Origin: Clostridia bacterium
GTDB lineage: Bacteria; Bacillota; Clostridia; Oscillospirales; Acutalibacteraceae
Direction: 5' to 3'
Length of the DNA stretch: 64,000 nt
Assembly (NCBI GenBank): GCA_017430535.1
Contig: JAFRMR010000003.1
Location: forward strand, 1 to 64,000
Position 1 is the first letter of the stretch, and every line of letters starts with the position of its first letter. The notes below the pieces were generated by a model, which was not told the DNA's origin, did no database searches, and was given only the letters and a program-made list of their open reading frames with translations. Positions 6,824 through 14,890 of this stretch are shown piece by piece. The translations under genes were made by a program, and so were the position numbers.

Positions 6824-7483
6824 TTAATCATTGTTTTCCAATTTACTGTCAAGTTCCGGATTTCCGCAAGGCACACCCTCGTTATGCATGGCTATTTCGA
6901 GCCAATCGGGATCAGAAAATACTTCATCGTTATTATCATTATTAGCGCTGTTTCCTGTCGGCACACACATACGGTTTGTAATATAGTTTCCGTTGGCATC
7001 AAACACCAACTCGCACCAACCGTAATTCCCGGCGTCGCCGCCGATAAACAGCACCGATTTACCGTTTTGGCGTGTGATTTCAAATCTGAAATAGTTATTC
7101 CCGCCGACTTTGTCGGTAATATCGGCTTTGCTGCCGTCATAAACAAAATACAGTTTACCGTCTTCGACAGTGAAAAAGTCCTCTTCAACGGGTGACTCTT
7201 CGATTGACACCGCCGTGTAATCTTCTCCTTCTGTCATTTCACCTTTTGTGCCGTCAAAGAAAGTAAATACAACAAACTTGTTGATTGTATTACTCGCGAA
7301 AGTTCTGACCTGAGGAAAGCAGAACATAAGAGCTATTATCGCTGCCGCAGAAACGGCAATTTTCAATATTCTGTTTTCAGGTTTGGATACGGTTTTGTTG
7401 TTTTGAATTTTTTCTTTGATTAAATCAAAATCGGTCTTGTCCATTTTAATCTCACTGATTTTTTCGTTATAAAATCTTTTCAT
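6824..7483 (-). CDS. Membrane-bound anti-sigma-factor-like protein
   Basis: A 219-residue protein with a short cytoplasmic N-terminus (1-39), one membrane span (about 40-57, LKIAVSAAAIIALMFCF) and an extracytoplasmic domain rich in Asp, Glu and aromatic residues. The gene overlaps the end of the ECF sigma gene by 17 bases. That organisation is typical of sigma/anti-sigma pairs, where the N-terminus binds the sigma factor and the outer domain senses a signal. The outer domain is not recognised. The anti-sigma role is inferred from context and topology. Confidence 0.7.
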   Translation of the reverse strand: MKRFYNEKISEIKMDKTDFDLIKEKIQNNKTVSKPENRILKIAVSAAAIIALMFCFPQVRTFASNTINKFVVFTFFDGTKGEMTEGEDYTAVSIEESPVEEDFFTVEDGKLYFVYDGSKADITDKVGGNNYFRFEITRQNGKSVLFIGGDAGNYGWCELVFDANGNYITNRMCVPTGNSANNDNNDEVFSDPDWLEIAMHNEGVPCGNPELDSKLENND

Positions 7484-7958
7484 AGCTATACTCCTTTAAT
7501 GCTTCTCTGAGCATTTCTTTTGCTCTTGTCAGCCGCATTGAAACACATGAAACCGACAGTTTCAGGATTTTTGCTGTTTCTTTCACGCTCAGTTCTTCGT
7601 AATAGTGAAGGTGGATAACGATTCTGTAATTCTCGGGAATTTTTTTCAGCGCCGCTGTAAGTTCGTTATCCTTAAAATCATCTTCGTATGCTTCGGCGCT
7701 TGAGGGCAATTCGTCAAACGAAATAACAGCAGAACGGTTTTTTGATTTAAGAAGGTCTTTGCAGTTGTTTGCCGCCATTTTGAGAATATAGCTTTTTTCT
7801 TTACCCTCTGTTATTCTGATATTGCTTTTCAGCATTTTCAGAAAAACTTCGTGGACAACATCCTGAGCATCACTGTAGGAATTTAAATAAGAATAAGCGA
7901 ACCTGAATATATCCTGCGCGTACTTTTCATACAGTTTTAAAACCACATCATTATTCAC
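7467..7958 (-). CDS. ECF RNA polymerase sigma factor
   Basis: A 163-residue sigma-70-family protein with only regions 2 and 4. Region 2 covers about 5-70 (YEKYAQDIFRFAYSYL, SDAQDVVHEVFLKML). Region 4 covers about 100-155 (LKKIPENYRIVIHLHYYEEL, then SVKETAKILKLSVSCVSMRL). It would direct polymerase to a small regulon once released by the adjacent anti-sigma protein. GGAGG lies upstream of the ATG. GGAACC at 8070-8065 on the minus strand resembles an ECF -35 box and could indicate autoregulation, but that is weak. A housekeeping sigma factor is ruled out by length. Confidence 0.9.
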   Translation of the reverse strand: MNNDVVLKLYEKYAQDIFRFAYSYLNSYSDAQDVVHEVFLKMLKSNIRITEGKEKSYILKMAANNCKDLLKSKNRSAVISFDELPSSAEAYEDDFKDNELTAALKKIPENYRIVIHLHYYEELSVKETAKILKLSVSCVSMRLTRAKEMLREALKEYSYEKIL

Positions 7959-8172
7959 CGGTTCACCTCCTTTGCATTGCCGGCCTGATTTGAGATCTCA
8001 ATAATAAGACGATTTACATTGACAATTATACACATTTTCAGATAAAAAATGTATAGTAAAATATGGTTCCTTATCTTTTTTATTTTTAATAACCTATGTC
8101 CTTACCTCTGACAAAAAAGTTTTTCAATAAACTGTATCCTTTTGCGTAAAAAAGTCGTATAAACCTAAAAAA

Positions 8173-8268
8173 TATCGTTCACAAAAAAGAATAAAACGAA
8201 CGATAACGTGAACGCAAATATTTACGGTTGCATTTGCGTTCATAATGTGGTATTATATGAACGCAAAA
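8173..8268. promoter_or_regulatory. Operator array upstream of the AlbA_2 gene
   Basis: TGAACGCAAAT (8209-8219) and ATTTGCGTTCA (8232-8242) are a perfect 11-bp inverted pair. A third copy, TGAACGCAAAA, lies at 8258-8268, and a related inverted pair TATCGTTC/GAACGATA lies at 8173-8180 and 8198-8205. The copies cover the -35 box, the spacer and the transcription start of the promoter below. The density implies cooperative binding, perhaps by the AlbA_2 protein itself. Confidence 0.65.
8228..8256 (+). promoter_or_regulatory. Promoter of the AlbA_2-recombinase operon
   Basis: TTGCAT (8228-8233), a 17-base spacer and TATTAT (8251-8256). It is embedded in the GAACGCAAA repeat array, so it is likely tightly repressed. 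The remaining part of the 7959-8172 gap is AT-rich and holds no gene I can support. Confidence 0.7.
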
Positions 8269-8286
8269 CAGATTGGAGTGTAAACA

Positions 8287-9537
8287 ATGAAAGAGTCAAA
8301 TGTTTTAGAATATAAAGAAAAAATCACCAATACATTTCTTAAAACAGTCAGTGCATTCGCGAATTTCGGAACGGGAGAAATAAAGTTCGGAATTACCGAT
8401 TCCGGCAAGCCGGTTGGAGTTAATGAACCTAAGTCTGCCTGCCTGGATATTGAAAACAAAATAAACGACAGTATTTCTCCTAAGCCGAGATATACGCTTT
8501 CGGTTAACAGCAATAATGTTATTACCCTGACAGTATACGAAGGACTTAATAAACCATATTTATATAAATCAAAAGCTTATATCAGAAACGATACATCTAC
8601 TGTTGAGGTTGATGCTGTTGAACTGAGACGGCTTTTGCTTGAAGGCCAGAATAAATCATTTGAAGATCTTCCGTCAAAGACTCAAAATCTAAAATTCGGT
8701 GTACTTGAGCAAAAGCTGAAAGAGCAGATATCCATTAAAAAACTTGATGAAAACATATTGAAAACCCTTGAATTGTATTCTGATGATGAAGGTTATAATA
8801 TTGCCGGTGAGATTCTTGCGGACAAAAACAGCTTTCCCGGAATTGACATTGTGCGCTTCGGTGAAAGTATTGATATCATTATGGATAGAAAGCTCTGTGA
8901 AAAAACATCCTGCCTTGCTCAATTTGATGTTGCCTGTGAAATGTTCAAAAAATATTATCAGTATGAAATAATTGACGGTATGCTAAGAACGGAAAAAGAA
9001 CTTATCCCCGAAAAAGCATTCAGAGAAGCAGTCGTTAATGCAATAGTTCACAGAACATGGGATGTAAATGCAAATGTCAGAGTTTCCATGTTCAAGGACA
9101 GAATAGAAATTGTTTCTCCCGGCGGTTTGCCTCACGGTATATCAAAAGAAGAATATCTTGCGGGAAGGCTTTCAATTCTCAGAAATCCGATAATCGGTAA
9201 TGTGTTTTTCCGGCTTCATCAGATTGAACGGTTCGGAACCGGAGTCAAAAGAATAAACGAAGCTTACACCGACAGCGAAATAAAACCAAGGTTTGAAGTG
9301 TCAGATAATACAATCAGTGTGATTTTACCTACTGTTGAAAAAGAAATACCTTTAAATGAAGATGAAAAAACAATATACACATTTTTGAAAAACAATATTG
9401 CCCTTTCAAGTTCTGAAATAGCTGAAGGATGCGGGTTCGGAAAAACAAAAACCGTCAGCATTTTAAAGAATCTTGTCAAAAACGGCTATATTAAAACAAC
9501 AGGAAATGGTAGAGGAATCAAATACATTTGTGATTAA
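8287..9537 (+). CDS. AlbA_2 / HATPase_c_4 regulator-like ATP-binding protein
   Basis: A 416-residue protein of the RecG-related/Schlafen AlbA_2 group. The N-terminal AlbA_2 domain spans about 1-115 (SAFANFGTGEIKFGITDSG). A GHKL-type ATP-binding domain follows at about 240-345 (AFREAVVNAIVHRTW; RIEIVSPGGLPHG; IERFGTGVKRI), then a winged helix at about 355-416. It is usually annotated as a putative transcriptional regulator or helicase-related protein. No helicase motifs are present. It lies 15 bases upstream of the serine recombinase, in one operon behind a repeat-rich operator, so control of excision is a reasonable inference. Confidence 0.82.
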   Translation: MKESNVLEYKEKITNTFLKTVSAFANFGTGEIKFGITDSGKPVGVNEPKSACLDIENKINDSISPKPRYTLSVNSNNVITLTVYEGLNKPYLYKSKAYIRNDTSTVEVDAVELRRLLLEGQNKSFEDLPSKTQNLKFGVLEQKLKEQISIKKLDENILKTLELYSDDEGYNIAGEILADKNSFPGIDIVRFGESIDIIMDRKLCEKTSCLAQFDVACEMFKKYYQYEIIDGMLRTEKELIPEKAFREAVVNAIVHRTWDVNANVRVSMFKDRIEIVSPGGLPHGISKEEYLAGRLSILRNPIIGNVFFRLHQIERFGTGVKRINEAYTDSEIKPRFEVSDNTISVILPTVEKEIPLNEDEKTIYTFLKNNIALSSSEIAEGCGFGKTKTVSILKNLVKNGYIKTTGNGRGIKYICD

Positions 9538-9552
9538 GAGAGATCAGGTGAA

Positions 9553-11025
9553 ATGATGAACGCAGTAATTTATGCCCGATATTCATCCGACAATCAGCGT
9601 GAGGAATCTATTGAAGGGCAGGTAAGAGAATGCCGTGAATACGCTGAGAAAAACGGAATGGATATTATCGGCGTATACACAGACAGAGCGTTTTCTGCAA
9701 AAACTGATAACAGACCTGAATTTCAGCAGCTTATTAAAGACAGCGCGAACAAATCATTTGAAGCAGTGCTTGTATGGAAACTGGACCGTTTTGCAAGGAA
9801 CAGATATGATAGTGCAAAATATAAATATGTTCTGAAAAAGAACGGTGTCAGGGTTATATCTGCAACTGAAACAATATCCGAGGGAGCGGAAGGTATTCTG
9901 CTTGAAACCATGCTTGAAGGTATGGCGGAATACTATTCTGTTGAACTTGCCGAAAAAGTTAAACGAGGACAAACAGAAAATGCATTGAAATGCAAATATA
10001 ACGGCGGAGGTATACCCTTTGGACTTTATGTTGACGGAGAACAGCATTTAAAGCCCGATCCGGTTACTGCTCCTCTCGTCAAAGAGATATTCGTTAACTA
10101 TTCGGAAGGAATGAAACTTCAGCAGATAGTCGATAAGCTGAATGAAAAAGGAGTTGTCAATTCCAGAGGAAATCCGCTCAATGTGAATTCTGTCGGAAGA
10201 ATTCTGCATAACAGAATATACATCGGAGAATACAAGCACAGCGATGTGGTTGTTCCTAATGGTATCCCGGCAATTATAAGCGAAGAGTTATTTGATACCG
10301 TTCAGGAAATGCTGAATGTCAATCGTCGGTCAATAGCAAAACATAAAGCGGCAGAAGAATATTTGCTGACTACAAAGCTTTATTGCGGCAAATGCAAAAA
10401 TCAGATGTTCGGCGAAAGCGGAAAAAATCACGCCGGAATCATTTATCGCTATTATAAATGTGCAGATGTTAAACGGCACGGCGGATGCGACAAGAAATCG
10501 GTTAAAAAAGAATGGATTGAGGACCTTGTTGTAAATGACACTGTTAAAATGTTGCTTGACGATAAGCTGATTGAATACATTGCAGACAAAATTATTGCAT
10601 TGGTCGGAACCGAAGATCCGCTTTTGCCTGCATATCGCAATCAAGTTGATGATGTTCAAAAGAGCATATCAAATCTGATAAAAGCGATGGAGCAAGGGAT
10701 AATTACAGAGACAACAAAGCAAAGACTTGAAGAACTCGAAGCTCAAAAGAAAAAGCTGAATACGGAAATAGCAGCCTTGGAATCCAAAAAGCCAAACATA
10801 AACAAGGAAATGATTCTTGCTTATCTCAAAAGTTTCCGTAATTATGATCCCGACCGTGTTGACCATCGAAGAAAACTTATTAATCATTTTGTCAACAAGA
10901 TTTATCTTTATGACGACAAAGTAATAATCACATATAACTTTAAGAATGTTAAGAAAACCATCTCTTTCAAGGAAGTTGAAGGCGCAATAGATAGTTCGGA
11001 ATCTTTATCAGCTGGTGCGCCATAA
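9553..11025 (+). CDS. Large serine recombinase (element integrase)
   Basis: A 490-residue recombinase. The N-terminal resolvase domain carries the catalytic serine in RYSSDNQ (S11) and the KLDRFAR arginine motif (76-82). The Recombinase domain spans about 155-265. A zinc ribbon has C278, C281, C303 and C312, and a coiled coil spans about 365-410. Such enzymes integrate and excise elements between short att sites. AGGTGA precedes two adjacent ATG codons (9553 and 9556); either may be used. The last codons (AGAP) read through the GCGCCA repeat shared with tRNA-Asn, consistent with the gene abutting the right attachment site. Confidence 0.93.
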   Translation: MMNAVIYARYSSDNQREESIEGQVRECREYAEKNGMDIIGVYTDRAFSAKTDNRPEFQQLIKDSANKSFEAVLVWKLDRFARNRYDSAKYKYVLKKNGVRVISATETISEGAEGILLETMLEGMAEYYSVELAEKVKRGQTENALKCKYNGGGIPFGLYVDGEQHLKPDPVTAPLVKEIFVNYSEGMKLQQIVDKLNEKGVVNSRGNPLNVNSVGRILHNRIYIGEYKHSDVVVPNGIPAIISEELFDTVQEMLNVNRRSIAKHKAAEEYLLTTKLYCGKCKNQMFGESGKNHAGIIYRYYKCADVKRHGGCDKKSVKKEWIEDLVVNDTVKMLLDDKLIEYIADKIIALVGTEDPLLPAYRNQVDDVQKSISNLIKAMEQGIITETTKQRLEELEAQKKKLNTEIAALESKKPNINKEMILAYLKSFRNYDPDRVDHRRKLINHFVNKIYLYDDKVIITYNFKNVKKTISFKEVEGAIDSSESLSAGAP

Positions 11026-11027
11026 AA

Positions 11028-11056
11028 AGAGCAGGTCTTTTGACCTGCTCTTTTTT
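11028..11056 (+). terminator. Strong intrinsic terminator after the recombinase
   Basis: AGAGCAGGTC (11028-11037), loop TTTT, GACCTGCTCT (11042-11051) and a T tract to 11056. It begins 6 bases after the proposed right att core, so before insertion it would have sat directly behind tRNA-Asn. Confidence 0.92.
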
Positions 11057-11094
11057 GTTACTACGCTGTAATCCGAAATAAATATATGTTTTTA

Positions 11095-11123
11095 TTGAAT
11101 AATATAAAACTGTTTGATATAAT
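11095..11123 (+). promoter_or_regulatory. Promoter of the metallophosphoesterase-symporter operon
   Basis: TTGAAT (11095-11100), a 17-base spacer and TATAAT (11118-11123). Transcription would begin near 11130, downstream of the in-frame ATG at 11086. That rules out the longer reading of the next gene. Confidence 0.8.
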
Positions 11124-11154
11124 AATTTTACAATTTGTAAGGGGGAGAGGCGTT

Positions 11155-12507
11155 TTGAAGCCACTGAAGTTTTTTCTGGTAACTGATACTCACTATTTCA
11201 AATACACTCTCGGAGCGTGGGGCGATGATTATGAGGATTTTATGGACGGTGAGCAAAAGTGTTTTGCTGAAACCCAGGCAATAAACGAAGCTGTATTTGA
11301 ATATCTGGCAAAAGCCGATCAGGCAGATATAGTTCTGATTGCCGGTGATCTTTCGTTTAACGGTGAAAAAGAAAGCAATGAGGCTTTTTCAAAGCTGCTT
11401 CATGATTTCAAGGAAAAGAGCGGCAAAAAGATATATGTTGTAACTGCCGGTCACGATTTCAATGATACGCCGTTTTGCTTCAATGAATCCGGCAGGGGAA
11501 CCGTTGAAGGCACAAAGTTTACCGAGCTTTATGATTATTATAAAGATTTCGGTTATACAGATGCCATTGCTTTTAATGAAAAACATTTATCCTATGTTGC
11601 CGATTTATCCGATGATGTCCGCCTTTTAGTTATCTGTAATGATATCGACAGCGAAAAGCATATCACTTATGATGATGAATTCCTGGGCTGGATTGCCGAC
11701 CAGGCAAAGCAGGCTCAGTCCGACGGTAAAATGATGATTGCCATGGAGCATTATCCTGTTCTTCCCGGCCAGCCCATCCTTGCCCTTATTTCCGATGCAA
11801 GGCAGGCGGAGGCTCAGAAGCTTGTTGATACCCTTGCAGATAACGGAGTTCATCTTATTTTTACAGGCCATATGCATAATCAGAGCATCAATGTTACGGA
11901 AACTGCAAAGGGAAACAAGTTTTACGATGTATGTACCGGCTCTGCCATAGGCTGCCCTGCTTTTATGAGACTGGTTACTGTTGAAGATGACAGCAAAGTT
12001 AAAATTGAAAGCATTCCCGTACCAGATTTTGAATGGGATAAAAAAGGACTTACCGGCGAAAAATATCTTGAAGCTCAGTTTGACCGAATGATTCGTACTT
12101 TAATATATCGGATGGAAAATGATCCGGAAAAATTCATGAGAAAGATTCATATAAAGCCGTCGCCGGTGCTTATGAAATTTTTCCCGGCAATCGGCAAAAA
12201 GCTTTCGAAGATGACAGTTGGAGGATTTGCAAAGCTTCTTATGATAAAAGCCGATCCTCAGATAAAGAATGATTCCTTTGTTGATTTTGCTGTTTCATTT
12301 GTACGCAGTATATTTGAAGGCAACCAGCCCTATGTTGAGGGTACGCCGGGCGGCGACACTCTGCTTAAAGCCTTTAAGCGAATCAGGCCCTTTATTAAAA
12401 CGCTTAAAGGATCTCAGGGTGAAACGCTTGACTTTTATGAGACTATGAAACACAGCGTTGGAAATTACGGCATTGATGATTATAATGCTGTTTTGAATCT
12501 TAAATAA
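11155..12507 (+). CDS. Calcineurin-like metallophosphoesterase
   Basis: About 450 residues, with the dimetal phosphoesterase motifs VTDTHYF near the N-terminus, LIAGDLSFNGEKE, TAGHDFND in place of the usual GNHD, MEHYPV and FTGHMHNQS. The TTG at 11155 is chosen as start because GGGGGAG lies 7 bases upstream and the promoter is at 11095-11123. There is no signal peptide in that reading, so it is cytosolic. It could cleave phosphodiesters or phosphomonoesters; the substrate is unknown. The sugar-symporter-like gene 15 bases downstream suggests a carbohydrate-derived substrate. Confidence 0.85.
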   Translation: MKPLKFFLVTDTHYFKYTLGAWGDDYEDFMDGEQKCFAETQAINEAVFEYLAKADQADIVLIAGDLSFNGEKESNEAFSKLLHDFKEKSGKKIYVVTAGHDFNDTPFCFNESGRGTVEGTKFTELYDYYKDFGYTDAIAFNEKHLSYVADLSDDVRLLVICNDIDSEKHITYDDEFLGWIADQAKQAQSDGKMMIAMEHYPVLPGQPILALISDARQAEAQKLVDTLADNGVHLIFTGHMHNQSINVTETAKGNKFYDVCTGSAIGCPAFMRLVTVEDDSKVKIESIPVPDFEWDKKGLTGEKYLEAQFDRMIRTLIYRMENDPEKFMRKIHIKPSPVLMKFFPAIGKKLSKMTVGGFAKLLMIKADPQIKNDSFVDFAVSFVRSIFEGNQPYVEGTPGGDTLLKAFKRIRPFIKTLKGSQGETLDFYETMKHSVGNYGIDDYNAVLNLK

Positions 12508-12522
12508 GAGGGGAGCAGATTT

Positions 12523-14049
12523 ATGAAAAAAACCGATACTAAACCGGCAGGAACTTTGCCATCCGATACCGGTAAAAATGTTACTACATTTGAGTATGTT
12601 TGCCTGAGCCTTGCCCGTATAGGCGGAATGTTCGGAACTACACTTACCGGTACACTTGCAGCAGCATTCCTTCATGAGCTTTATTACGGCCCGGTAGGCG
12701 TTGATTCAGACAGAATCGCAAAGATTATGGCCGTACAGACCACAATAACAACTGTTGCAGGCATTCTGATCGGCCTTATTGCAGGCATTATTGTTCAGAA
12801 ATGGAAGAGCCGCTGGGGCAGATACCGCCAGTGGTATATAATCTGTCTTGTTCCTATATTCGCTCTTACGGTACTGTATTTCTATGTTCCCAAAGGGTGG
12901 ACAGTTGAGCAGATGACAATGTTCCGTTACGGCGTTGCTTTATGCCAGACTATTTTCAATACATTCAATAACTTCGGCCAGAATGTGGCTCAGGTTATTT
13001 CGCCTAATCCCAAAGAGAAGAAAACTGTTGCAACTGTATGGCAGCTTTCATACTATATCGGTTACGGCGGAGCTTATCTCGGCACATTTGTTTACGGATT
13101 GTTCAGCGATGATAAGAACGCAATGTATATGACCCTTGCTATAGTAGCAGCAATCGTTACTGCATTCGGTAACCTGATGTGCGGTCTGTTCTGCAAAGAG
13201 CGTATTGAGCTGCCCAAAAAAGAAAAAGTCAAGGTATCAAAAGCGCTGTTTTCACTTTTCAAATACAGGAATTACCGTGCGTATCAGTATATGGGTTGGG
13301 CTAATGTACTTGCGGCGCTCGGCAGGTTCTCAACTTTCCTTGCTGCTATTACAGTTGGATCATCCAAAAATCTGTTGCTTACTATTCCCACGGCTGCCGG
13401 CACGGTTGTAGGCAATCTTTTAACTGCTAAAATCGCCAAGAAATATGAACCTACCAAACTGCTTAAATTCTGCGGCCCCTACTCAATGATTTCCGCAGGA
13501 GTTCTGTTTGCAATATGCTTTGTTGAGGCAAAGATGGGGCTTATGTTCTTCTCCGGTTGGAACAGCATTTTCTTCTATGTATTCTATTTCCTTTTCGGTG
13601 TGGGAATCGGTGTTCAGGAACTTTCCAACTCTCACTTCAATGTTGAGTACTTTGATTACCTTGAGTGGCAGACGGGGGAGAGAATGGAAGCTATTCAGGG
13701 TATTGTACCCGGCTGGATTACCACAGGCCTCAATTACCTCAAGGAACTTGCAATTCCCTTCTTGATTGCATGGGTAGGTTACCAGTCATCAGCAGAGGGC
13801 GATCTTGTAAAAACCATGCAGGCACAGCCCACTTACCTTAAAACATGCCTGTGGCTGCTTGCGTTCCTGCTTTTCGGCTATGCTTTTGCCAATCTTATAA
13901 AAGCAATTATACTTAAGACTCTTTATGATGTTGAGGGCGAAAAGAAAGAGCAGATGTATAAAGACCTTGAGGTTATGCGTGCTGAGCGTCATAAAGAAAA
14001 TGTTGCTATTTCAGGCGGAAATGAAACTGCCACCGGGGCGAATGAATAG
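12523..14049 (+). CDS. GPH-family (MFS_2) sodium/proton-sugar symporter
   Basis: A 508-residue membrane protein with about twelve hydrophobic segments and the MFS_2/GPH pattern: a basic loop after segment 2 (QKWKSRWGRYRQWYIICLVP) and an N-terminal domain with FNTFNNFGQNVAQVIS. Relatives import melibiose, lactose, glucuronides or xylosides with a cation. The specificity cannot be read here. It is the second gene of the operon behind the metallophosphoesterase, preceded by AGGGGAG. The extended hydrophilic C-terminus (about 470-508) is slightly unusual. Confidence 0.88.
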   Translation: MKKTDTKPAGTLPSDTGKNVTTFEYVCLSLARIGGMFGTTLTGTLAAAFLHELYYGPVGVDSDRIAKIMAVQTTITTVAGILIGLIAGIIVQKWKSRWGRYRQWYIICLVPIFALTVLYFYVPKGWTVEQMTMFRYGVALCQTIFNTFNNFGQNVAQVISPNPKEKKTVATVWQLSYYIGYGGAYLGTFVYGLFSDDKNAMYMTLAIVAAIVTAFGNLMCGLFCKERIELPKKEKVKVSKALFSLFKYRNYRAYQYMGWANVLAALGRFSTFLAAITVGSSKNLLLTIPTAAGTVVGNLLTAKIAKKYEPTKLLKFCGPYSMISAGVLFAICFVEAKMGLMFFSGWNSIFFYVFYFLFGVGIGVQELSNSHFNVEYFDYLEWQTGERMEAIQGIVPGWITTGLNYLKELAIPFLIAWVGYQSSAEGDLVKTMQAQPTYLKTCLWLLAFLLFGYAFANLIKAIILKTLYDVEGEKKEQMYKDLEVMRAERHKENVAISGGNETATGANE

Positions 14050-14113
14050 TATCTGATATACTATTTAACAAATATATATTGATAATATTTCAATTATTCA
14101 TATAATTTACGGA

Positions 14114-14142
14114 TTGATTATAAATCAACTGTGTAGTATATT
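14114..14142 (+). promoter_or_regulatory. Promoter with palindromic -35 region, NifU-like/GGGtGRT operon
   Basis: TTGATT (14114-14119), a 17-base spacer and TATATT (14137-14142). The -35 box is the left arm of a perfect 6-3-6 palindrome TTGATTATAAATCAA (14114-14128), a probable regulator site. Confidence 0.65.
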
Positions 14143-14173
14143 ATTACTGTAAAACAGGAAAGGAGAGATCTTT

Positions 14174-14869
14174 ATGATCAATTACACAAACGAAGTACAG
14201 AATATGTGCTGCGTAAAAAAAGGACCCAATCACGGTCCCGCTCCCTTACCCGAAGAGGGCAAATGGGTAAAAGCTTATGAAATAAAAGATATTTCTGGAT
14301 TTACTCACGGAGTGGGTTGGTGCGCACCTCAGCAGGGTGCCTGCAAGCTTTCTTTGAATGTTAAAGACGGTATTATTGAAGAAGCTCTTATTGAAACTAT
14401 TGGTTGCTCCGGTATGACACACTCTGCCGCAATGGCTGCTGAGATTCTACCCGGCAAAACCATTCTTGAAGCTCTTAATACAGACCTTGTCTGCGATGCC
14501 ATCAATACCGCAATGCGTGAGCTCTTCCTTCAGATAGTTTACGGCAGATCACAGTCTGCTTTTTCCGATGACGGTCTTTCGGTAGGCGCCGGCCTTGAGG
14601 ATCTCGGCAAAGGCCTCCGCTCTCAGGTAGGCACAATGTACGGCACAAAGTATAAGGGTGTTCGTTACCTTGAAATGGCTGAGGGCTATGTTACAAGGCT
14701 TGCCCTTGACGCTGACAATCAGGTTATCGGTTATGAATTCTGCTCACTTGGAAAGATGACCGATTTTATGAAAAAAGGCGACGATGCCAACACCGCATAT
14801 GAGAAATCGATTGGCACTTACGGCAGATTTGCTGATGCCGTAAAATACATCGATCCCCGTAAAGAATAA
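14174..14869 (+). CDS. NifU/IscU-like iron-sulfur scaffold-type protein (GGGtGRT partner)
   Basis: A 231-residue protein. The N-terminal part has cysteines at CCVKK and GWCAPQQGACKL. The middle resembles NifU/IscU scaffolds (VKDGIIEEALIETIGCSGMTH then SAAMAAEILPGKTILEAL). RefSeq-style annotation calls relatives iron-sulfur cluster assembly scaffold proteins, and they are almost always found beside the GGGtGRT protein, as here (21-base gap). The presence of cysteines is seen; cluster binding is inferred. GGAAAGGAG precedes the ATG. Confidence 0.75.
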   Translation: MINYTNEVQNMCCVKKGPNHGPAPLPEEGKWVKAYEIKDISGFTHGVGWCAPQQGACKLSLNVKDGIIEEALIETIGCSGMTHSAAMAAEILPGKTILEALNTDLVCDAINTAMRELFLQIVYGRSQSAFSDDGLSVGAGLEDLGKGLRSQVGTMYGTKYKGVRYLEMAEGYVTRLALDADNQVIGYEFCSLGKMTDFMKKGDDANTAYEKSIGTYGRFADAVKYIDPRKE

Positions 14870-14890
14870 TTGTAAGAGGAGGATTATAAA

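Larger units (their letters stand above)
142..11022. mobile_element. Putative integrative and mobilizable element inserted at tRNA-Asn
   Basis: The segment between tRNA-Asn and 11,022 carries a mobilization module (MobV relaxase, HTH protein, XRE regulator, candidate oriT), small cargo genes, an ECF sigma/anti-sigma pair and, at the far right, a large serine recombinase. The word GCGCCA that ends the tRNA (136-141) recurs at 11,017-11,022 within the last codons of the recombinase gene. A strong terminator sits just beyond. The relaxase and recombinase at the two ends are seen directly. The exact boundaries are inferred from the 6-bp repeat and the recombinase position. No conjugation genes are visible, so transfer would need a helper. 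Confidence 0.6.

Noticed and set aside
6707-7195. Plus-strand 162-codon frame opposite the anti-sigma gene
   Set aside because: It has no family features and lies antisense to a coherent gene coupled to the sigma factor.
8287-11025. Anti-phage defence locus (Schlafen/AlbA-related)
   Set aside because: The AlbA_2 protein carries no effector domain that I can see, and pairing with an integrase behind an operator fits element regulation better.
11086-11154. Upstream extension of the metallophosphoesterase from ATG 11086
   Set aside because: It precedes the consensus promoter at 11095-11123 and has no ribosome binding site; TTG 11155 has both in order.
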